A DNA stretch of 41,317 nucleotides from Palleniella muris. Lineage in GTDB: Bacteria > Bacteroidota > Bacteroidia > Bacteroidales > Bacteroidaceae. The number at the start of each line of letters is the position of its first letter. Within the stretch, counting starts at the first letter, position 1. Shown piece by piece: positions 9,262-18,094 of this stretch. The DNA is taken from the NCBI RefSeq assembly GCF_004792655.1, contig NZ_SRZC01000029.1:1-41317 (forward strand). Reading direction: 5' to 3'. Below the pieces are notes generated by a model. That model did not search any database, was not told the origin of the DNA, and worked only from the letters and a program-made list of their open reading frames with translations. The position numbers were made by a program, and so were the translations under genes.

Positions 9262-10605
9262 ATGGGGAAACAGACAGCATTTTTGGATGTGCCTCGCCAA
9301 GAAGCAGGTTATCGTCCGATACACGATAGAATACATGATTTCGGAGAAGTAGAGCAGACACTCAACACCGGAGACCGCCGCCGTCAGGCATCGCGCTGTA
9401 TGGACTGCGGTGTGCCTTTCTGCCATTGGGCATGCCCTTTGGGAAACAAGGCACCGGAATGGAATGATGCCTTGAGCAAAGGCGATTGGGAACTTGCCTA
9501 CCGTTTGCTCAGCAGCACAAACCCTTTCCCGGAGTTCACAGGACGCATCTGTCCTGCCCTTTGTGAGAAAGCCTGCGTGCTCAATCTCTACGACCATCAG
9601 CCGACAACCAATCGCGAGAACGAGGCGGCAATCACAGAGATGGCTTTTCAGGAGGGCTTCATCGATATGCACCTGCCTGAACGCAACGGCAAGCGTGTGG
9701 CGGTCATAGGTGGCGGTCCTGCCGGACTTGCAGCAGCCCACGACCTGAACCTTATGGGGTATGCGGTAACGGTTTTTGAGAAGAATGAGGCGGCAGGAGG
9801 TCTGTTGCGCTATGGTATTCCGAACTTCAAGCTGAACAAGGAGATTATCGACCGTCGCATAAAGCTCTTGGATCAGGAGGGGATAGAGTTCCGCTACAAT
9901 GAGGAAGTTGCTCCGGAAGCCGTAGCCGGCGAGTTTGACGCTGTCGTTCTTGCCATGGGAACACCACAGGCACGTGACCTGAATGTTCCGGGACGGGAAC
10001 TCAAAGGTGTGCATTTCGCCCTTGAGATGCTTGCGCAGCAGAACCGTGTCTTGGCAGGAGCAGAGTTCACAAAGGAAGAGCGTGTCACGGCGGCAGGGAA
10101 GAATGTCCTTGTAATCGGCGGTGGCGACACAGGTTCCGACTGTATAGGGACATCCCACCGACAAGGAGCACTGAGCGTGACGCAAATAGAGATTATGCCT
10201 CGCCCCGCCGAAGGTCCTGATGACCCGAAGAATCCGTGGCCGCATTTCCCACGCACCTTCAAGACAACATCAAGCCACGAGGAGGGATGCTTGCGGCGTT
10301 GGAACATCAACACGCTGGAGTTCGTCAGCGAGGAAGGATGCGTCACAGGTGTGAGGGTGCAGGAGATAGACTGGCAGCCGAATCCGAAAGGCGGGCGTCC
10401 GCTTATGGTCGAGAAAGGCGAGCCGGAGGTTATCAAGGCTGAGCTTGTGCTCCTTGCCATGGGATTCCTCAAACCGGAGCATCCGCAGTATCCGGAGAAT
10501 GTCTTCATCTGTGGTGATGCCGCTTCCGGAACTTCCCTTGTTGTGCGTGCCATGGCGAGCGGCAAGCAAGCGGCATTGCTGGTTGATGAATATCTGAAAT
10601 TATAG
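9262..10605 (+). CDS. gltD: Glutamate synthase small subunit
   Basis: Flavoprotein subunit that passes electrons from NAD(P)H to GltB. The 447 residues fit the family. The N-terminal ferredoxin-like region holds two cysteine clusters (CMDCGVPFCHWACP and CPALCEKACVL) for 4Fe-4S centres. FAD binding is shown by GGGPAGLAAAHDLNLMG, and NAD(P)H binding by NVLVIGGGDTGSDCIG. I chose ATG 9262, giving MGKQTAFLDVPRQEAGYRP, after an A/G-rich AAGGAAAAAGAAAA tract. An in-frame ATG at 9197 would add a lysine-rich segment not expected in the family. The open frame extends far back into gltB, but that part is only an overlapping-frame shadow. Confidence 0.96.
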   Translation: MGKQTAFLDVPRQEAGYRPIHDRIHDFGEVEQTLNTGDRRRQASRCMDCGVPFCHWACPLGNKAPEWNDALSKGDWELAYRLLSSTNPFPEFTGRICPALCEKACVLNLYDHQPTTNRENEAAITEMAFQEGFIDMHLPERNGKRVAVIGGGPAGLAAAHDLNLMGYAVTVFEKNEAAGGLLRYGIPNFKLNKEIIDRRIKLLDQEGIEFRYNEEVAPEAVAGEFDAVVLAMGTPQARDLNVPGRELKGVHFALEMLAQQNRVLAGAEFTKEERVTAAGKNVLVIGGGDTGSDCIGTSHRQGALSVTQIEIMPRPAEGPDDPKNPWPHFPRTFKTTSSHEEGCLRRWNINTLEFVSEEGCVTGVRVQEIDWQPNPKGGRPLMVEKGEPEVIKAELVLLAMGFLKPEHPQYPENVFICGDAASGTSLVVRAMASGKQAALLVDEYLKL

Positions 10606-10701
10606 GTGTCCGCTAAAACTCCACAAGTTGTTGTGAAATCAGATTTTCATATGGAATGTTTCGCATAAGATGTGGCGGAGCCACAATCCATATGGTAACT
10701 T

Positions 10702-10780
10702 TACCTTTGCAGTGTCAAATAATATATGTTAAATATATCTATCTTGATAACATAAAAAACCGAGGTTATGTTTACCTTTG
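10702..10780 (+). promoter_or_regulatory. Two candidate -7 boxes before the amt remnant and pyrG
   Basis: TACCTTTGC (10702-10710) and TACCTTTG (10773-10780) match the Bacteroidetes -7 consensus in an AT-rich gap after gltD. Both could start transcripts that run through the transporter remnant into pyrG, which has no closer promoter. Confidence 0.45.
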
Positions 10781-10805
10781 TCGTATTAAGGAAGCCAACC
10801 TCCCC

Positions 10806-11018
10806 ATGGGGTACACCAATATGGTAACTAGGCTCAGAGCCTTCCGGCGGTTAGGTTATTGGCTTATCGACCGCCTGGTTCCAATGCGCGTCTCCCTTGA
10901 GAGTGAGAGGGTAGGCCTTGACCTTTCGCAGCACGATGAGCATTACGGACTGGCGCATATCGATGAGCGCGAGCTTGCCGAGTATGAGGAGCATATACGT
11001 GAAAAGAACAAACAATAA
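10806..11018 (+). pseudogene. C-terminal remnant of an ammonium transporter (Amt)
   Basis: The open frame (about 70 codons from ATG 10806; in-frame upstream to 10656) ends with WLIDRLVPMRVSLESERVG followed by LDLSQHDEHYG. This resembles, from memory, the cytoplasmic tail of Bacteroidales Amt transporters (RVS-E-E-GLD-S-H-E-YG). The eleven or so membrane helices that should come first are absent: the 200 bp upstream is AT-rich with no hydrophobic segments. The location right after gltBD is where a nitrogen-regulated amt gene would fit. I read it as the surviving 3' end of a deleted gene. The alternative is a small expressed protein that retains the regulatory tail. It ends 8 bp before pyrG. 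Confidence 0.6.
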
Positions 11019-11026
11019 CATAAAAT

Positions 11027-12601
11027 ATGAGCAAATATATCTTTGTGACAGGCGGTGTCGTCTCGTCATTAGGCAAGGGAATAATCTCTGCCTCCATAGG
11101 AAAGCTGCTGCAGGCGCGTGGCTTCAGGATTACGATACAGAAGTTTGACCCGTACATAAACATAGACCCGGGTACGCTGAACCCTTACGAGCATGGCGAA
11201 TGCTATGTCACTTCCGACGGCATGGAGACAGACCTTGACCTCGGACATTACGAGCGTTTCACGGGAATCACCACTACACGCCATAACTCGCAGACAACCG
11301 GGCGAATCTACCAATCGGTAATTGAGGCGGAGCGTCGTGGCGATTATCTTGGCAGGACAATACAGGTGGTGCCGCATATCACGGACGAGATAAAGCGCAG
11401 GATGAAGTATCTGGAGAAGGACGGTTATGACTTCATCATAACAGAGATAGGCGGAACGATAGGCGACATAGAGTCCGCACCGTTCCTTGAATCCATCCGA
11501 CAACTGAAATGGGAGCTTGGCAGGGATGCTGTGACGGTTCATCTGACGTATGTCCCTTATCTCAAAGCCGCCGGAGAGCTTAAGACAAAGCCTACACAGC
11601 ACAGTGTGAAAGAGCTGCAAAGCGTGGGAATACAGCCGGACATCCTTATCCTTCGCACAGAACGGCATCTTGACGACAATCTGCGCCGGAAGGTTGCGGG
11701 ATTCTGCAATGTCGCTTTGGAGTGCGTGATACAAAGCGAGGACATGCCAAGCATTTACGAGGTTCCTGTCAGCATGCAGCGCCAAGGGCTTGACGCCGCC
11801 ATTCTCCGTAAAATGGGGATACCTGTCGGTGAGACTCCGGAGCTTGGTCCATGGAACCGGTTCCTTGAGCTTCGCAAGCGCGCAAAGGAGGTTGTGCGCA
11901 TCGGACTTGTGGGGAAATACGCTTTGCAGGACGCATACAAGAGCATTTGTGAGAGCCTTTCCCATGCTGCCACGTACAATGACAGGAAGGTGGAGATAAC
12001 CTTCATCGACTCGGAGCATCTTGACATTTCACTGCTGGAGCAGCAGGACGGGCTGGTGATTTGTCCCGGATTCGGGCAGCGAGGGACGAAAGGCAAGATG
12101 ATTGCCGTCAGATACGCCCGTGAGAATGATGTCCCGTGCTTCGGGATATGCCTTGGAATGCAGATGATGGTCATTGAGTTTGCACGTGACGTCCTTGGGC
12201 TGAAAGACGCTGACAGCGCGGAGATGGCGGAGACAAAGAACGCTGTCATTGACCTTATGGCAGGTCAGAAGGGCATTGCAAACCTTGGCGGCACGATGCG
12301 CCTTGGTGCTTATGACTGCGAACTGGAGGCAGGGACACGCATGGAGACCGTCTACGGAGAGCGTCTTATCCGTGAGCGCCACCGCCACCGCTATGAGTTC
12401 AACAATGACTATCTTGGCAGATTCGAGGATGCCGGAATGAAATGCGTAGGAAAGAATCCTGAGACATCTCTTGTCGAGATTGTTGAAATCCCGGAGTTGC
12501 GGTGGTTTGTCGGAACACAATTCCATCCGGAATACCAAAGCACTGTACTTAACCCTCATCCGCTGTTTATGGACTTCATAAAAGCGGCAATAGGGAGATA
12601 G
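11027..12601 (+). CDS. pyrG: CTP synthase
   Basis: Makes CTP from UTP, ATP and glutamine. It has 524 residues, slightly shorter than the usual 535-550. The N-terminal synthase domain begins KYIFVTGGVVSSLGKG and continues with QKFDPYINIDPGTLNP and EHGECYVTSDGMETDLDLG. The C-terminal class I glutaminase has nucleophile Cys375 (CFGICLGMQ) and His500/Glu502 (FHPEYQ). ATG 11027 gives the standard MSKYIFVTGG start. Its glutamine requirement links it to the neighbouring nitrogen genes. A 22-bp repeat array fills the gap to the next gene. Confidence 0.98.
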   Translation: MSKYIFVTGGVVSSLGKGIISASIGKLLQARGFRITIQKFDPYINIDPGTLNPYEHGECYVTSDGMETDLDLGHYERFTGITTTRHNSQTTGRIYQSVIEAERRGDYLGRTIQVVPHITDEIKRRMKYLEKDGYDFIITEIGGTIGDIESAPFLESIRQLKWELGRDAVTVHLTYVPYLKAAGELKTKPTQHSVKELQSVGIQPDILILRTERHLDDNLRRKVAGFCNVALECVIQSEDMPSIYEVPVSMQRQGLDAAILRKMGIPVGETPELGPWNRFLELRKRAKEVVRIGLVGKYALQDAYKSICESLSHAATYNDRKVEITFIDSEHLDISLLEQQDGLVICPGFGQRGTKGKMIAVRYARENDVPCFGICLGMQMMVIEFARDVLGLKDADSAEMAETKNAVIDLMAGQKGIANLGGTMRLGAYDCELEAGTRMETVYGERLIRERHRHRYEFNNDYLGRFEDAGMKCVGKNPETSLVEIVEIPELRWFVGTQFHPEYQSTVLNPHPLFMDFIKAAIGR

Positions 12602-12630
12602 GAAAACAGGGGATTCTCTTAAGCCAAACA

Positions 12631-12718
12631 GAAGGTAACCTTTCGCCATGTGAAAGGTTACACTTTGCCTTGTAAAAGGTTACCTTTGGCAGGGTAAAAG
12701 GTTACCCTTGACTATGAT
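12631..12718. repeat. 22-bp palindromic array A (4 units)
   Basis: Four units start at 12631, 12653, 12675 and 12697, exactly 22 bp apart. Each has a version of AAAGGTWACCTTT followed by about 9 variable bases. A fifth, very degenerate unit (AAAGGATAATTAC, 12719) runs into the start codon of the PurF-like gene at 12737. The array fills most of the pyrG-purF gap. Confidence 0.9.
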
Positions 12719-12736
12719 AAAGGATAATTACAAGAA

Positions 12737-14494
12737 ATGGAACAACTGAAACATGAGTGCGGCATAGCGATGATTCGCCTTTTGAAGCCGCTGGAATACT
12801 ACGAAAAGAAGTATGGGACAAGGGCTTACGGTCTGGGAAAGCTCTACCTGATGATGGAGAAGCAGCACAACCGCGGTCAGGAGGGGGCAGGTATTGCCTC
12901 TGTCCACCTTGACGCTGTTCCGGGGAAGGAGTACATGTTCCGTGAGAAGGCGCAGGGCAAGGATGCTATAACGGAGATATTCTCGCGTGTCGACGAATCG
13001 TTTGCCGGTGAACTCCTTATGGGGCATCTGCGCTATTCGACCACAGGAAATAGTGGGCTGACATTCGTACATCCTTTCCTGCGCCGCAACAATTGGCGTG
13101 CGAAGAATCTTTGCCTGTGCGGAAATTTCAACATGACGAACATTGACGAAATCTTCCGCAAACTCACGGCGCAAGGGCAGTTCCCACGCATATACAGTGA
13201 CTCGTATATAATGCTTGAGCTAATGGGGCACCGGCTTGACCGTGAGGTGGAGCGCAATTTCTCGGCAGCGAAGGCGGAAGGGCTGGAGGGAACAGGGATA
13301 ACGGACTACATCGATGCGCACATGGAAATCGGTAATGTCTTGGAGACGACAATGAAGGACTTTGACGGAGGCTATGTTGTCTGCGGACTGACAGGTTCCG
13401 GAGAACTCTTTGTTATGCGTGACCCGTGGGGCATCCGCCCTGCGTTCTACTATCGTGATGAAGAACTTGTGGCGGTGGCATCCGAATGTCCGGTGCTTCA
13501 GACGACATTCAACCTCGATGCGGAGAGCGTGAAGGAACTCGCCCCCGGCTGTTCACTGGCAGTAAGGCGCAATGGTGAGGTAGGCATCTTGGAGATTATG
13601 CCGCCGAAGACACTCGCACCATGCAGTTTTGAGAGGATATATTTCAGCCGTGGGAACGACAGGGACATCTACCGTGAGCGAAGATGTCTTGGCGAGCAAC
13701 TTGTGCCTGCCATAACAGAAGCCTTGGGTGGTGACGTGGACAATACGGTCTTCTCCTTCATTCCAAACACTGCCGAAGTGGCTTATTATGGCATGCTCCA
13801 CGGATTCATGAGGCAGGGGCATGATGTCCGCTTCGAGAAGATAGCGTGGAAGGACATCAAGCTGCGCACATTCATCACTGGAGATGCTCTGCGCAACGAC
13901 CTTGCCGCCCATGTCTATGATGTTACCTATGGTGTCGTGCGCCCTTACGAGGACAACCTTGTGGTAATCGATGACTCTATAGTCAGAGGGACAACACTGA
14001 GAGAGAGTATCATAAAAATCCTTGACCGTCTGCATCCGAAGAAGATTGTCATTGTCAGCAGTTCACCGCAGATTCGTTATCCCGACTTCTATGGCATAGA
14101 CATGGCACGAATGGAGGAGTTCATCGCTTTCCGTGCCTGCGTCTCCTTGCTGGAAAGGCGTGGCATGAAGCAGCTCATCGAGGATGTTTACAAACAGTGC
14201 ATGAAAGAACTTGAGAAGTCTGCATGGGAGCAGTCTCTGCCGGTCAAGGAGCTTTATGCCGCATTCAACGTGGACGAATTGAACGAGGAGATGGTCAGGC
14301 TGCTGCGTACGGAGGATGTCTCCACTCCGATTGAGCTTGTCTTCCAAAGCATTGAGGGGCTCCATGCGGCATGCCCCGGACATGGCGGTGACTGGTATTT
14401 CACAGGCAACTATCCGACGCCGGGTGGTGTACGCCTGTGCAACCGCGCGTTCGCAAACTGGTTTGAGGAGCATTGTACGGCTTCCGGGGAATAG
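12737..14494 (+). CDS. purF: PurF-like amidophosphoribosyltransferase
   Basis: Glutamine-dependent phosphoribosyltransferase; in PurF this is the first step of purine synthesis (PRPP to phosphoribosylamine). A class II amidotransferase domain begins after the short propeptide MEQLKHE, with Cys8 as the presumed nucleophile (ECGIAMIRL). It has the QHNRGQEGAG and MGHLRYSTTG motifs. The C-terminal phosphoribosyltransferase domain carries the PRPP loop VVIDDSIVRGTT near residues 408-421. At 585 residues it is longer than E. coli PurF (about 505), as in a Bacteroidetes-type version with extra C-terminal sequence. Many Bacteroidetes may also carry a shorter PurF, so this could be a paralogue and I am less sure of the exact substrate. 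The 22-bp array lies directly in front of it. Confidence 0.85.
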   Translation: MEQLKHECGIAMIRLLKPLEYYEKKYGTRAYGLGKLYLMMEKQHNRGQEGAGIASVHLDAVPGKEYMFREKAQGKDAITEIFSRVDESFAGELLMGHLRYSTTGNSGLTFVHPFLRRNNWRAKNLCLCGNFNMTNIDEIFRKLTAQGQFPRIYSDSYIMLELMGHRLDREVERNFSAAKAEGLEGTGITDYIDAHMEIGNVLETTMKDFDGGYVVCGLTGSGELFVMRDPWGIRPAFYYRDEELVAVASECPVLQTTFNLDAESVKELAPGCSLAVRRNGEVGILEIMPPKTLAPCSFERIYFSRGNDRDIYRERRCLGEQLVPAITEALGGDVDNTVFSFIPNTAEVAYYGMLHGFMRQGHDVRFEKIAWKDIKLRTFITGDALRNDLAAHVYDVTYGVVRPYEDNLVVIDDSIVRGTTLRESIIKILDRLHPKKIVIVSSSPQIRYPDFYGIDMARMEEFIAFRACVSLLERRGMKQLIEDVYKQCMKELEKSAWEQSLPVKELYAAFNVDELNEEMVRLLRTEDVSTPIELVFQSIEGLHAACPGHGGDWYFTGNYPTPGGVRLCNRAFANWFEEHCTASGE

Positions 14495-14522
14495 GCATCA
14501 TGACAGACTGGATATAATCCCC

Positions 14523-14586
14523 AATCGGCAATCAGGCATTATGCGGGCTTCAATGGCAACTGCTGTTTATTGTCTGATTGCCGATT
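14523..14586. repeat. 13-bp inverted repeat after the purF-like gene
   Basis: AATCGGCAATCAG (14523-14535) and CTGATTGCCGATT (14574-14586) are perfect inverted repeats around a 38-nt centre. It lacks a following T-run, so it is not a typical terminator. The rest of the gap to the tRNA (14587-14797) shows a weak GGAATGGCATTCC plus T6 motif near 14662-14690 and no credible gene. Confidence 0.6.
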
Positions 14587-14774
14587 CGGGATAACATCTT
14601 TGCTTTGGGTTACATAAGTTGAATATTCTGATACGCAGTAACCTGACGGGATGCTGCTCCGTGAGGGAATGGCATTCCGTCTTTTTTGAGGCTTGTTTTA
14701 CAGCCTGATTAGCATTTGCGGCAGCAAAAAACTGTGCCGTTACTTGGCAACAATAAAAAAATGTGTGAAAAATA

Positions 14775-14806
14775 TTGTGCAAATGGAAATTTATTATTAC
14801 CTTTGC
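14775..14806 (+). promoter_or_regulatory. Promoter of tRNA-Gly
   Basis: TTG at 14775-14777 and TACCTTTGC at 14798-14806 are separated by 20 bp, matching the Bacteroidetes -33/-7 pattern. The -7 box ends 9 bp before the mature tRNA. Confidence 0.75.
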
Positions 14807-14815
14807 AATGCATTT

Positions 14816-14888
14816 GCGGCAGTAGCTCAGTTGGCAGAGCATCAGCTTCCCAAGCTGAGGGTCGCGAGTTCGAGCCTCGTTTGCCGCT
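14816..14888 (+). tRNA. tRNA-Gly (anticodon CCC)
   Basis: A full cloverleaf can be drawn in 73 nt. The acceptor stem is GCGGCAG with TTGCCGC, followed by discriminator T. The D arm is GCTC/GAGC. The anticodon stem is TCAGC/GCTGA with loop TTCCCAA, giving anticodon CCC. The T arm is GCGAG-TTCGAGC-CTCGT, the stem including a G-T pair. CCA is not encoded. It has its own promoter and terminator. Confidence 0.96.
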
Positions 14889-14897
14889 CTTTTGTAT

Positions 14898-14940
14898 GAG
14901 CATGCCTCTTATGTTTGAGGGGCATGCTCAGTTATTTTTA
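14898..14940 (+). terminator. Terminator of tRNA-Gly
   Basis: GAGCATGCC (14898-14906) pairs with GGCATGCTC (14921-14929), followed by TTATTTTTAT. It lies 9 bp after the tRNA. Confidence 0.75.
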
Positions 14941-14993
14941 TAGCAGATGATTGGTTTTCTGCCGATTATATGCCTTAGAGTATTCCATAAATA

Positions 14994-15034
14994 AACAGCA
15001 CCTTTGTAGCCGGTCTATAAAGGTGCTGTTTTTA
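14994..15034. terminator. Bidirectional terminator between tRNA and ZIP gene
   Basis: AACAGCACCTTT (14994-15005) and AAAGGTGCTGTT (15019-15030) form a perfect 12-bp stem with a 13-nt loop. T-rich tracts follow on either strand. It probably ends the leftward ZIP transcript and backs up the tRNA terminator. Confidence 0.8.
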
Positions 15035-15154
15035 TGTGAATAGATGTTGAATGGTGTTTGGATTATTCATGACACGGCGCAAAATACGTTAAACTATTGC
15101 AGATTGCAGAAATATTATTACTTTTGTATCATATTTTTCCAACAGTCGCATGGG

Positions 15155-15934
15155 TTAGTTCAATGCAGCGTCAAGGATAATCATCAGCAGGAAGCCGACG
15201 GTGAACCCGATAGACCCAAGGTTGGAGTGAGAGCCTTGCGATGCCGCAGGGATAAGTTCCTCCACCACGACATAGAGCATTGCTCCTGCTGCAAAGGCAA
15301 GCAGGAAAGGCATGAGCGGAACAACGGCGGAGGCAAGCCATATAGTGAGCAGTGCCGCTGCCGGCTGAACCACACCGCTCAGTACTCCGATGATGAAAGC
15401 GCGGTTTTTGGTGTTGCCTGCATCGCGCAAAGGGAGTGAGACGATAGCTCCTTCCGGCACGTTCTGTATGGCAATGCCGACAGACAGTGCGAGTGCCCCT
15501 GTCACGGGCAGGCAGGCGTTGCCTTCCGCAACGGCAGCAAACGCCACGCCGATAGCCATTCCCTCCGGAATGTTGTGCAGGATAATGGCAAGTATAAGTT
15601 TCCATGTTCGTGACATGTCGCAATTCAGTCCTTCGTCGGAGGAGTCGTTTCCGTGCCGGTGCGGTATGACACTGTCCATAATCAGAAGGAAAGCCACGCC
15701 TGCCGCAAATCCCGAAATGGCAGGCATGATGCGGCTCACGCCTTCCCCTCCCGACATGTTCATGGCAGGAATGAGCAGCGACCAGACGGCGGCAGCTATC
15801 ATCACTCCGGCAGTGAAGCCCATGAATGCTTTTTTCGTAAGCAGTGGTATGGTGTCCTTTATCGTGTAGACAAATGCGGCTCCTATTGTCGTTCCTATGA
15901 CAGGGATGATAAGTACTGAAAATAATGCGCTCAT
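15155..15934 (-). CDS. ZIP family metal ion transporter
   Basis: Inner-membrane importer or exporter of divalent metals such as zinc, of the ZupT/GufA type. It has 259 residues with about eight hydrophobic segments. The metal-binding helices show HNIPEG at 120-125 and QNVPEG at 157-162, both ZIP signatures. A short His-containing loop (PHRHGND) precedes them. I chose the ATG at 15932-15934 (MSALFSVLIIPVIG); the longer open frame upstream would read through the dispersed repeat and give an implausible Cys-rich leader. A dispersed twin-box repeat lies about 25 bp upstream and may contain the promoter. The 22-bp array B lies further upstream. The metal cannot be told from sequence. Confidence 0.93.
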   Translation of the reverse strand: MSALFSVLIIPVIGTTIGAAFVYTIKDTIPLLTKKAFMGFTAGVMIAAAVWSLLIPAMNMSGGEGVSRIMPAISGFAAGVAFLLIMDSVIPHRHGNDSSDEGLNCDMSRTWKLILAIILHNIPEGMAIGVAFAAVAEGNACLPVTGALALSVGIAIQNVPEGAIVSLPLRDAGNTKNRAFIIGVLSGVVQPAAALLTIWLASAVVPLMPFLLAFAAGAMLYVVVEELIPAASQGSHSNLGSIGFTVGFLLMIILDAALN

Positions 15935-15959
15935 ATAGTTCTCTGTTTTTGGTTTCGAG

Positions 15960-16035
15960 TACAAAGAGAATGCCAACCGGGTGCAGCAAGAGCTTGCTCT
16001 TATTGCCGAGGTGCAGCTTATCTTATGCAAAGATA
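15960..16035 (-). repeat. Dispersed twin -7-box repeat, copy 1
   Basis: Read on the minus strand, the 76 bp begin with TATCTTTGCA, contain GCTGCACCTCGGCAAT, the near-palindrome AAGAGCAAGCTCTT and CTGCACCCGGTTGGCA, and end with a second -7-like TCTCTTTGTA. It shares order and length with 26839-26915 and 41045-41121. It sits just upstream of the ZIP gene in the sense orientation. Confidence 0.85.
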
Positions 16036-16219
16036 CAGAAAGTTGCCAATAACAGTATAATGTTTTAGGTTTAAATTAAATCAGTTAAAGTTTTTTGTTT
16101 TTGATTTGCTTCTGCTGGCGTGTAAGCAAAAATGGGATAAATGCTTGCTATATGTCGGATATACGGGCGTTTTCGTAAATTAAAACAATAACGTATGTTA
16201 AAAAACGGTTGATAAAACA

Positions 16220-16307
16220 AAAGGTAACACTTGACATTGCCAAGGGTTACCTTTCATCAAGTGAAGCATTACCTTTTATAGTGCCAAAGGTAACACTTCA
16301 TTTTGTC
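16220..16307. repeat. 22-bp palindromic array B (4 units)
   Basis: Units start at 16220, 16242, 16264 and 16286, exactly 22 bp apart. The cores read AAAGGTAACACTT, AAGGGTTACCTTT, AAGCATTACCTTT and AAAGGTAACACTT. It lies between the pyrK stop and the ZIP gene (both leftward). The remainder of the gap (16036-16219) is AT-rich and shows nothing else. Confidence 0.9.
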
Positions 16308-16350
16308 ATTTGTTGTCTTTGGGATTTTATGCCAATAGATTTTACACTGC

Positions 16351-17142
16351 TTACCATTTCAGCTTGTCGATGCTGAACACAGGACCGTCCTTGCATACGC
16401 AGACATTTCCCTTCTGAGTGTCCTCCACACAGCAGAGGCAAGCCCCTACGCCGCATGCCATTTTGTTCTCAAGAGAGACTTCGCAATAAACACTTTTCTC
16501 CCTCGCAAGTTTTGCCACGGCAACCATCATCGGCTTCGGACCGCAGACACTTATCTGACAGAAATTGTGGGTGTTCCATACGGAATGGTTTGTCACAAAC
16601 CCTTTCTCGCCCTCCGAACCGTCCTCTGTGGTGATGAACACCTCACCGATGGCGCGGAAATTGTCCAGCTCGAGAAGGTCAGACTTTGAGCGTGCACCAA
16701 GCAGGAACATTGGTGTGCCACCGTTTTTCTTTATCACTTCACCGGCATAGAGCAACGGTGCGACACCCACGCCGCCACCGACAAGAAGCACGGAATAATC
16801 TTTTTGTGTCTCTTCCTCACAGGCTGGAGCTACAGTAAAGCCGTTGCCGAGTGGGAGGAGTACGTTAAGTATGTCGCCCTCTTTCAGTTTTGCAAGTGCA
16901 CGTGTGCCGTCACCGACAAGTGCGATGAGGAGCCAAAGCTCATTCTTCTCATAGTCAACATAATGGATGGAGATAGGGCGGCGCAGGAAAGTGGTCTTCG
17001 AGCCGTCGACACGTATCTCCACGAACTGCCCCGGAGCCATATCGGGGAGTGGGGCGTTGTCGGTAAGTTTGATGAGGATATATTTCTCGTTGATGCGTTC
17101 CACGCATTTCACCGTAAGGTCTAACAAGTGTTTCTGTTTCAT
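16351..17142 (-). CDS. pyrK: Dihydroorotate dehydrogenase electron transfer subunit
   Basis: Iron-sulfur flavoprotein that links PyrD to NAD+ in class 1B dihydroorotate dehydrogenase (pyrimidine synthesis). It has 263 residues. The FAD-binding barrel has [12 protein letters not shown], the NAD domain has [16 protein letters not shown], and the C-terminus has the 2Fe-2S cysteines in [13 protein letters not shown] and VCVCKDGP. The start codon overlaps the pyrD stop by 4 bp (ATGA), so translation is probably coupled. Its presence shows the organism uses NAD+ rather than quinone or fumarate for this step. Confidence 0.96.
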   Translation of the reverse strand: MKQKHLLDLTVKCVERINEKYILIKLTDNAPLPDMAPGQFVEIRVDGSKTTFLRRPISIHYVDYEKNELWLLIALVGDGTRALAKLKEGDILNVLLPLGNGFTVAPACEEETQKDYSVLLVGGGVGVAPLLYAGEVIKKNGGTPMFLLGARSKSDLLELDNFRAIGEVFITTEDGSEGEKGFVTNHSVWNTHNFCQISVCGPKPMMVAVAKLAREKSVYCEVSLENKMACGVGACLCCVEDTQKGNVCVCKDGPVFSIDKLKW

Positions 17143-18044
17143 AGCACTCCTATTATTTCGTGAATGTCCTTTATTCCGTGGTTGTCAAGCCACAGGTTTA
17201 TTCCGTCCTTTACCTTCTTTGTCACGGCAGGGTCGAGAAAGTTTGCCGTGCCTATTTCTATTGCCGTAGCACCTGCCATAAGGAATTCTATGGCGTCTTC
17301 CGCAGTGGATATGCCACCAAGTCCTACTACCGGAATGCTGACAGCCTTGCTAACCTGATAGACCATCCTGAGTGCCACAGGCTTCACGCATGGACCGGAG
17401 AGTCCTCCTGTGCCTATGGAAAGATTAAATTTCCGCTTCTCGATGTCGATGCTTGTACCCATCAGTGTGTTGATGAGCGACACGCTGTCCGCTCCTTCCG
17501 CTTCGACAGCCTTGGCAATGTCTGTGATGCTTGTTACGTTTGGCGATAGTTTTACGATGAGAGTCTTGTCGTAAGCTTTCCTTACAGCCTTCACAACGCT
17601 TGCCGCACCCTCACAGGTCACGCCGAAAGCCATGCCGCCGTCCTTGACGTTAGGGCAGGAGATGTTCAGTTCGATGGCGCGGATGTTCTCCAGAGCATTG
17701 ACGCGTGTGGCGCACTCGGCATAGTCCTCTGGTGAAGAACCGCTGACATTGACAATCATCTGTGTGTCGATGTCCTTTATCTCCGGATAGATATGCTCGC
17801 AGAAGTAGTCCACGCCTTTGTTCTGAAGTCCTACACAGTTGAGCATACCCTGTGCCGTTTCCGCCATACGGGGATAGTCGTTGCCCTGTCGTGGTTTGAG
17901 GGTTGTGCCTTTGACGATGATGCCTCCAATCTCATCGAGAGGCACGAGGTCGGCAAATTCGAGACCGTAGCCGAAAGTGCCGCTGGCAGTCATGACCGGA
18001 TTCTTTAGTTCCAGTTTGCCGATGTTGACATTGAGTTTTGCCAT
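17139..18044 (-). CDS. pyrD: Dihydroorotate dehydrogenase catalytic subunit (class 1B)
   Basis: Oxidises dihydroorotate to orotate with FMN. It has 301 residues. The [12 protein letters not shown] motif near the start, [11 protein letters not shown] with the catalytic cysteine of class 1B enzymes, VKLSPNVT, and the FMN-phosphate region VVGLGGIST are present. It begins [17 protein letters not shown] and is followed by pyrK with a 4-bp overlap. A TAATTTTG -7-like box lies about 110 bp upstream on the minus strand, next to a partial dispersed repeat. Confidence 0.96.
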   Translation of the reverse strand: MAKLNVNIGKLELKNPVMTASGTFGYGLEFADLVPLDEIGGIIVKGTTLKPRQGNDYPRMAETAQGMLNCVGLQNKGVDYFCEHIYPEIKDIDTQMIVNVSGSSPEDYAECATRVNALENIRAIELNISCPNVKDGGMAFGVTCEGAASVVKAVRKAYDKTLIVKLSPNVTSITDIAKAVEAEGADSVSLINTLMGTSIDIEKRKFNLSIGTGGLSGPCVKPVALRMVYQVSKAVSIPVVGLGGISTAEDAIEFLMAGATAIEIGTANFLDPAVTKKVKDGINLWLDNHGIKDIHEIIGVL

Positions 18045-18094
18045 TCGATTGTATCTTTTTCTTGGGTTTCTTGTGTGAGTTTTGGTAAGTCAAA

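Noticed and set aside
11069..12019. 316-codon open frame opposite pyrG
   Set aside because: It is a shadow of the CTP synthase gene with no family motif.
14693..14943. Small open frames across the tRNA-Gly gene
   Set aside because: They overlap the complete tRNA cloverleaf and its promoter and terminator.
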